Assembly (NCBI GenBank): GCA_903842855.1
Contig: CAIMNT010000035.1
Span: 1-6,868, forward strand
From: an uncultured Actinomycetes bacterium
Lineage (GTDB): Bacteria; Actinomycetota; Actinomycetes; Nanopelagicales; Nanopelagicaceae
Reading direction: 5' to 3'
Length of the DNA stretch: 6,868 bases
The notes beneath the pieces are model-generated. The model was not told the DNA's origin. It searched no databases and saw nothing but the letters and a program-made list of their open reading frames with translations. Of the stretch, positions 5,793 to 6,868 are shown in pieces. Position numbers and translations under genes: made by a program. Numbering within the stretch: position 1 is the stretch's first letter; each line of letters starts with the position of its first letter.

Positions 5793-6868
5793 ATGAGTGA
5801 GAGCGAGTGTCCCGTCACGGGAGCATGGCTAGAGGGCCATGACCCGGGGGCTCGCCAATTCATAAATATCGGTGACCTCACCCTGGAATCGGGTGAGGTT
5901 CTTCCGAATATCACCATCGCTTATCAAACTTGGGGCGAGTTAAACCAGAGTCGGGACAACGCCATCCTGGTCAATCATGCCCTCACCGGTTGGTCGGATG
6001 TGCCAGGTTGGTGGCCTTCTATCGTTGGCCCTGGTCTGCCACTCGATTCCAATAAGTACTTCATCATCTGTCCCAATGTAATTGGTGGATGTCAGGGGAG
6101 TACGGGTCCTGCCTCGCTCGCGCCCGATGGCGCCCGTTGGGGATCTCGTTTCCCGGTGCTATCTATTCGAGATATGGTTGCAGCAGAACTGGCCCTCACC
6201 GATCTTCTTGGGATCAGAAGTTATGTGCTAGCCGTTGGGCCTTCTCTCGGTGGAATGCGCTCTCTGGAGTGGGCGATAGATCACCCAGATCGAGTTGAAG
6301 CTATCTGCACTATTGGATCATCTGCAGTAGCTACTGGAGATCAAATTGGTGGAGCCTCGATTCAAATCCGAGCCATAAAGAGCGATCCCTACTTCAATGG
6401 CGGGGATTACTATGAACAAGATCGTGGCCCTACCGAGGGTATGGGTATTGCAAGGCGAATAGCTCACTTAACCTATAGAACCGAGTCTGAGATGGATGTG
6501 CGCTTTGGGCGAGAGTTACAGGGCGATGAGACCGGGCGCTATGCAGTTGAGTCCTATCTAGACCACCAAGCCCTCAAATTGGCTAAGAGATTTGATGCCA
6601 ACACTTACATCGTCCTGACCGAGGCTATGAATTCGCATGATGTTGGTCGTGGTCGAGGAGGAGTAGCCGCGGCGCTCGCGAAGATCACGATTCCCGTCTC
6701 TGTGGTCTTTATCGACACCGATCGCCTCTTCCCGCCCCGTTTGCAGGAGGAGATCGTTGAATTGACCCCAACCGCTAGGCCGCTAGAGACCATCTCCTCT
6801 CCCTTTGGCCACGATGGCTTCTTAATTGAGGTGGAATCTATGGGTGAGTTGCTGCGAAAGGCCCTGCC
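5793..6868 (+). CDS. metX: Homoserine O-acetyltransferase, nearly complete (runs off right edge)
   Basis: Alpha/beta-hydrolase enzyme that acetylates L-homoserine with acetyl-CoA, the committed step of methionine synthesis, supplying MetY. 358 codons are visible with no stop; the family is about 370-380 residues, so only a short C-terminus is missing. Motifs include NHALTG (61-66), GWWPSIVGPG (72-81), CPNVIGGCQGSTGP (93-106), the nucleophile elbow with S151, the catalytic aspartate D310 in DTDRLFPP and catalytic H340 in GHDGFL. The elbow reads VGPSLGGM, with Pro150 where relatives usually have Gly (see findings). The ATG at 5793 is eight bases after the metY stop with a poor ribosome site (GAAG), implying translational coupling with metY and shared riboswitch control. 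Some MetX-like proteins use succinyl-CoA or serine; the metY partner favours homoserine acetylation, but this is not proven by sequence. Confidence 0.94.
   Translation, partial: MSESECPVTGAWLEGHDPGARQFINIGDLTLESGEVLPNITIAYQTWGELNQSRDNAILVNHALTGWSDVPGWWPSIVGPGLPLDSNKYFIICPNVIGGCQGSTGPASLAPDGARWGSRFPVLSIRDMVAAELALTDLLGIRSYVLAVGPSLGGMRSLEWAIDHPDRVEAICTIGSSAVATGDQIGGASIQIRAIKSDPYFNGGDYYEQDRGPTEGMGIARRIAHLTYRTESEMDVRFGRELQGDETGRYAVESYLDHQALKLAKRFDANTYIVLTEAMNSHDVGRGRGGVAAALAKITIPVSVVFIDTDRLFPPRLQEEIVELTPTARPLETISSPFGHDGFLIEVESMGELLRKAL

Noticed and set aside
6605..6793. Minus-strand open frame inside metX
   Set aside because: The plus-strand frame here carries the MetX catalytic region (D310, with H340 beyond); the antisense frame has no support.

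Overview
This window looks like chromosomal DNA from an actinobacterium with a moderate G+C content (roughly half, judged by eye). The strongest lineage clue is a leader RNA upstream of metY that closely resembles the SAM-IV riboswitch, a class known mainly from Actinobacteria. The metY-metX pair and the actinobacterial style of the MFS and NAD synthetase proteins agree with this. The moderate G+C, short intergenic gaps and tight gene pairs would suit a streamlined aquatic actinobacterium (for example Nanopelagicales), but that is only inference.

Layout. The left part is read leftwards on the minus strand: panB (ketopantoate hydroxymethyltransferase, 2439-1630), an MFS drug-exporter-like permease nine bases behind it (1620-265), and then the start of a very basic, repeat-built, histone H1-like protein (183 to beyond position 1). 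The right part is read rightwards: nadE (glutamine-dependent NAD+ synthetase, start chosen at 2537, end 4243), then a 221-base leader holding a promoter, a SAM-IV-type aptamer and an expression platform, then metY (O-acetylhomoserine sulfhydrylase, 4465-5784) and metX (homoserine O-acetyltransferase, 5793 to beyond the right edge). panB and nadE diverge from a compact 97-base region with two inverted repeats and possible overlapping promoters.

How the genes work together. metX makes O-acetylhomoserine from homoserine and acetyl-CoA. metY replaces the acetyl group with sulfide to give homocysteine, the direct precursor of methionine and S-adenosylmethionine. The aptamer in the shared leader gives a direct feedback loop from S-adenosylmethionine. 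panB and nadE both serve cofactor synthesis (pantothenate/CoA and NAD), and their divergent arrangement may allow shared control. The MFS permease is probably co-transcribed with panB, but its substrate is unknown. The basic repeat protein is probably a nucleoid-binding factor.

Most of the window is ordinary biosynthetic core. I found no evidence of a new defence, mobile or secondary-metabolite system. The parts most worth a second look are the expression platform of the SAM-IV leader, the unusual C-terminal tail of the MFS protein, the basic 11-residue repeat protein, the palindromes between panB and nadE with a possible leaderless nadE start, and the altered nucleophile elbow of MetX. No stretch of 300 bases or more lacks a gene.
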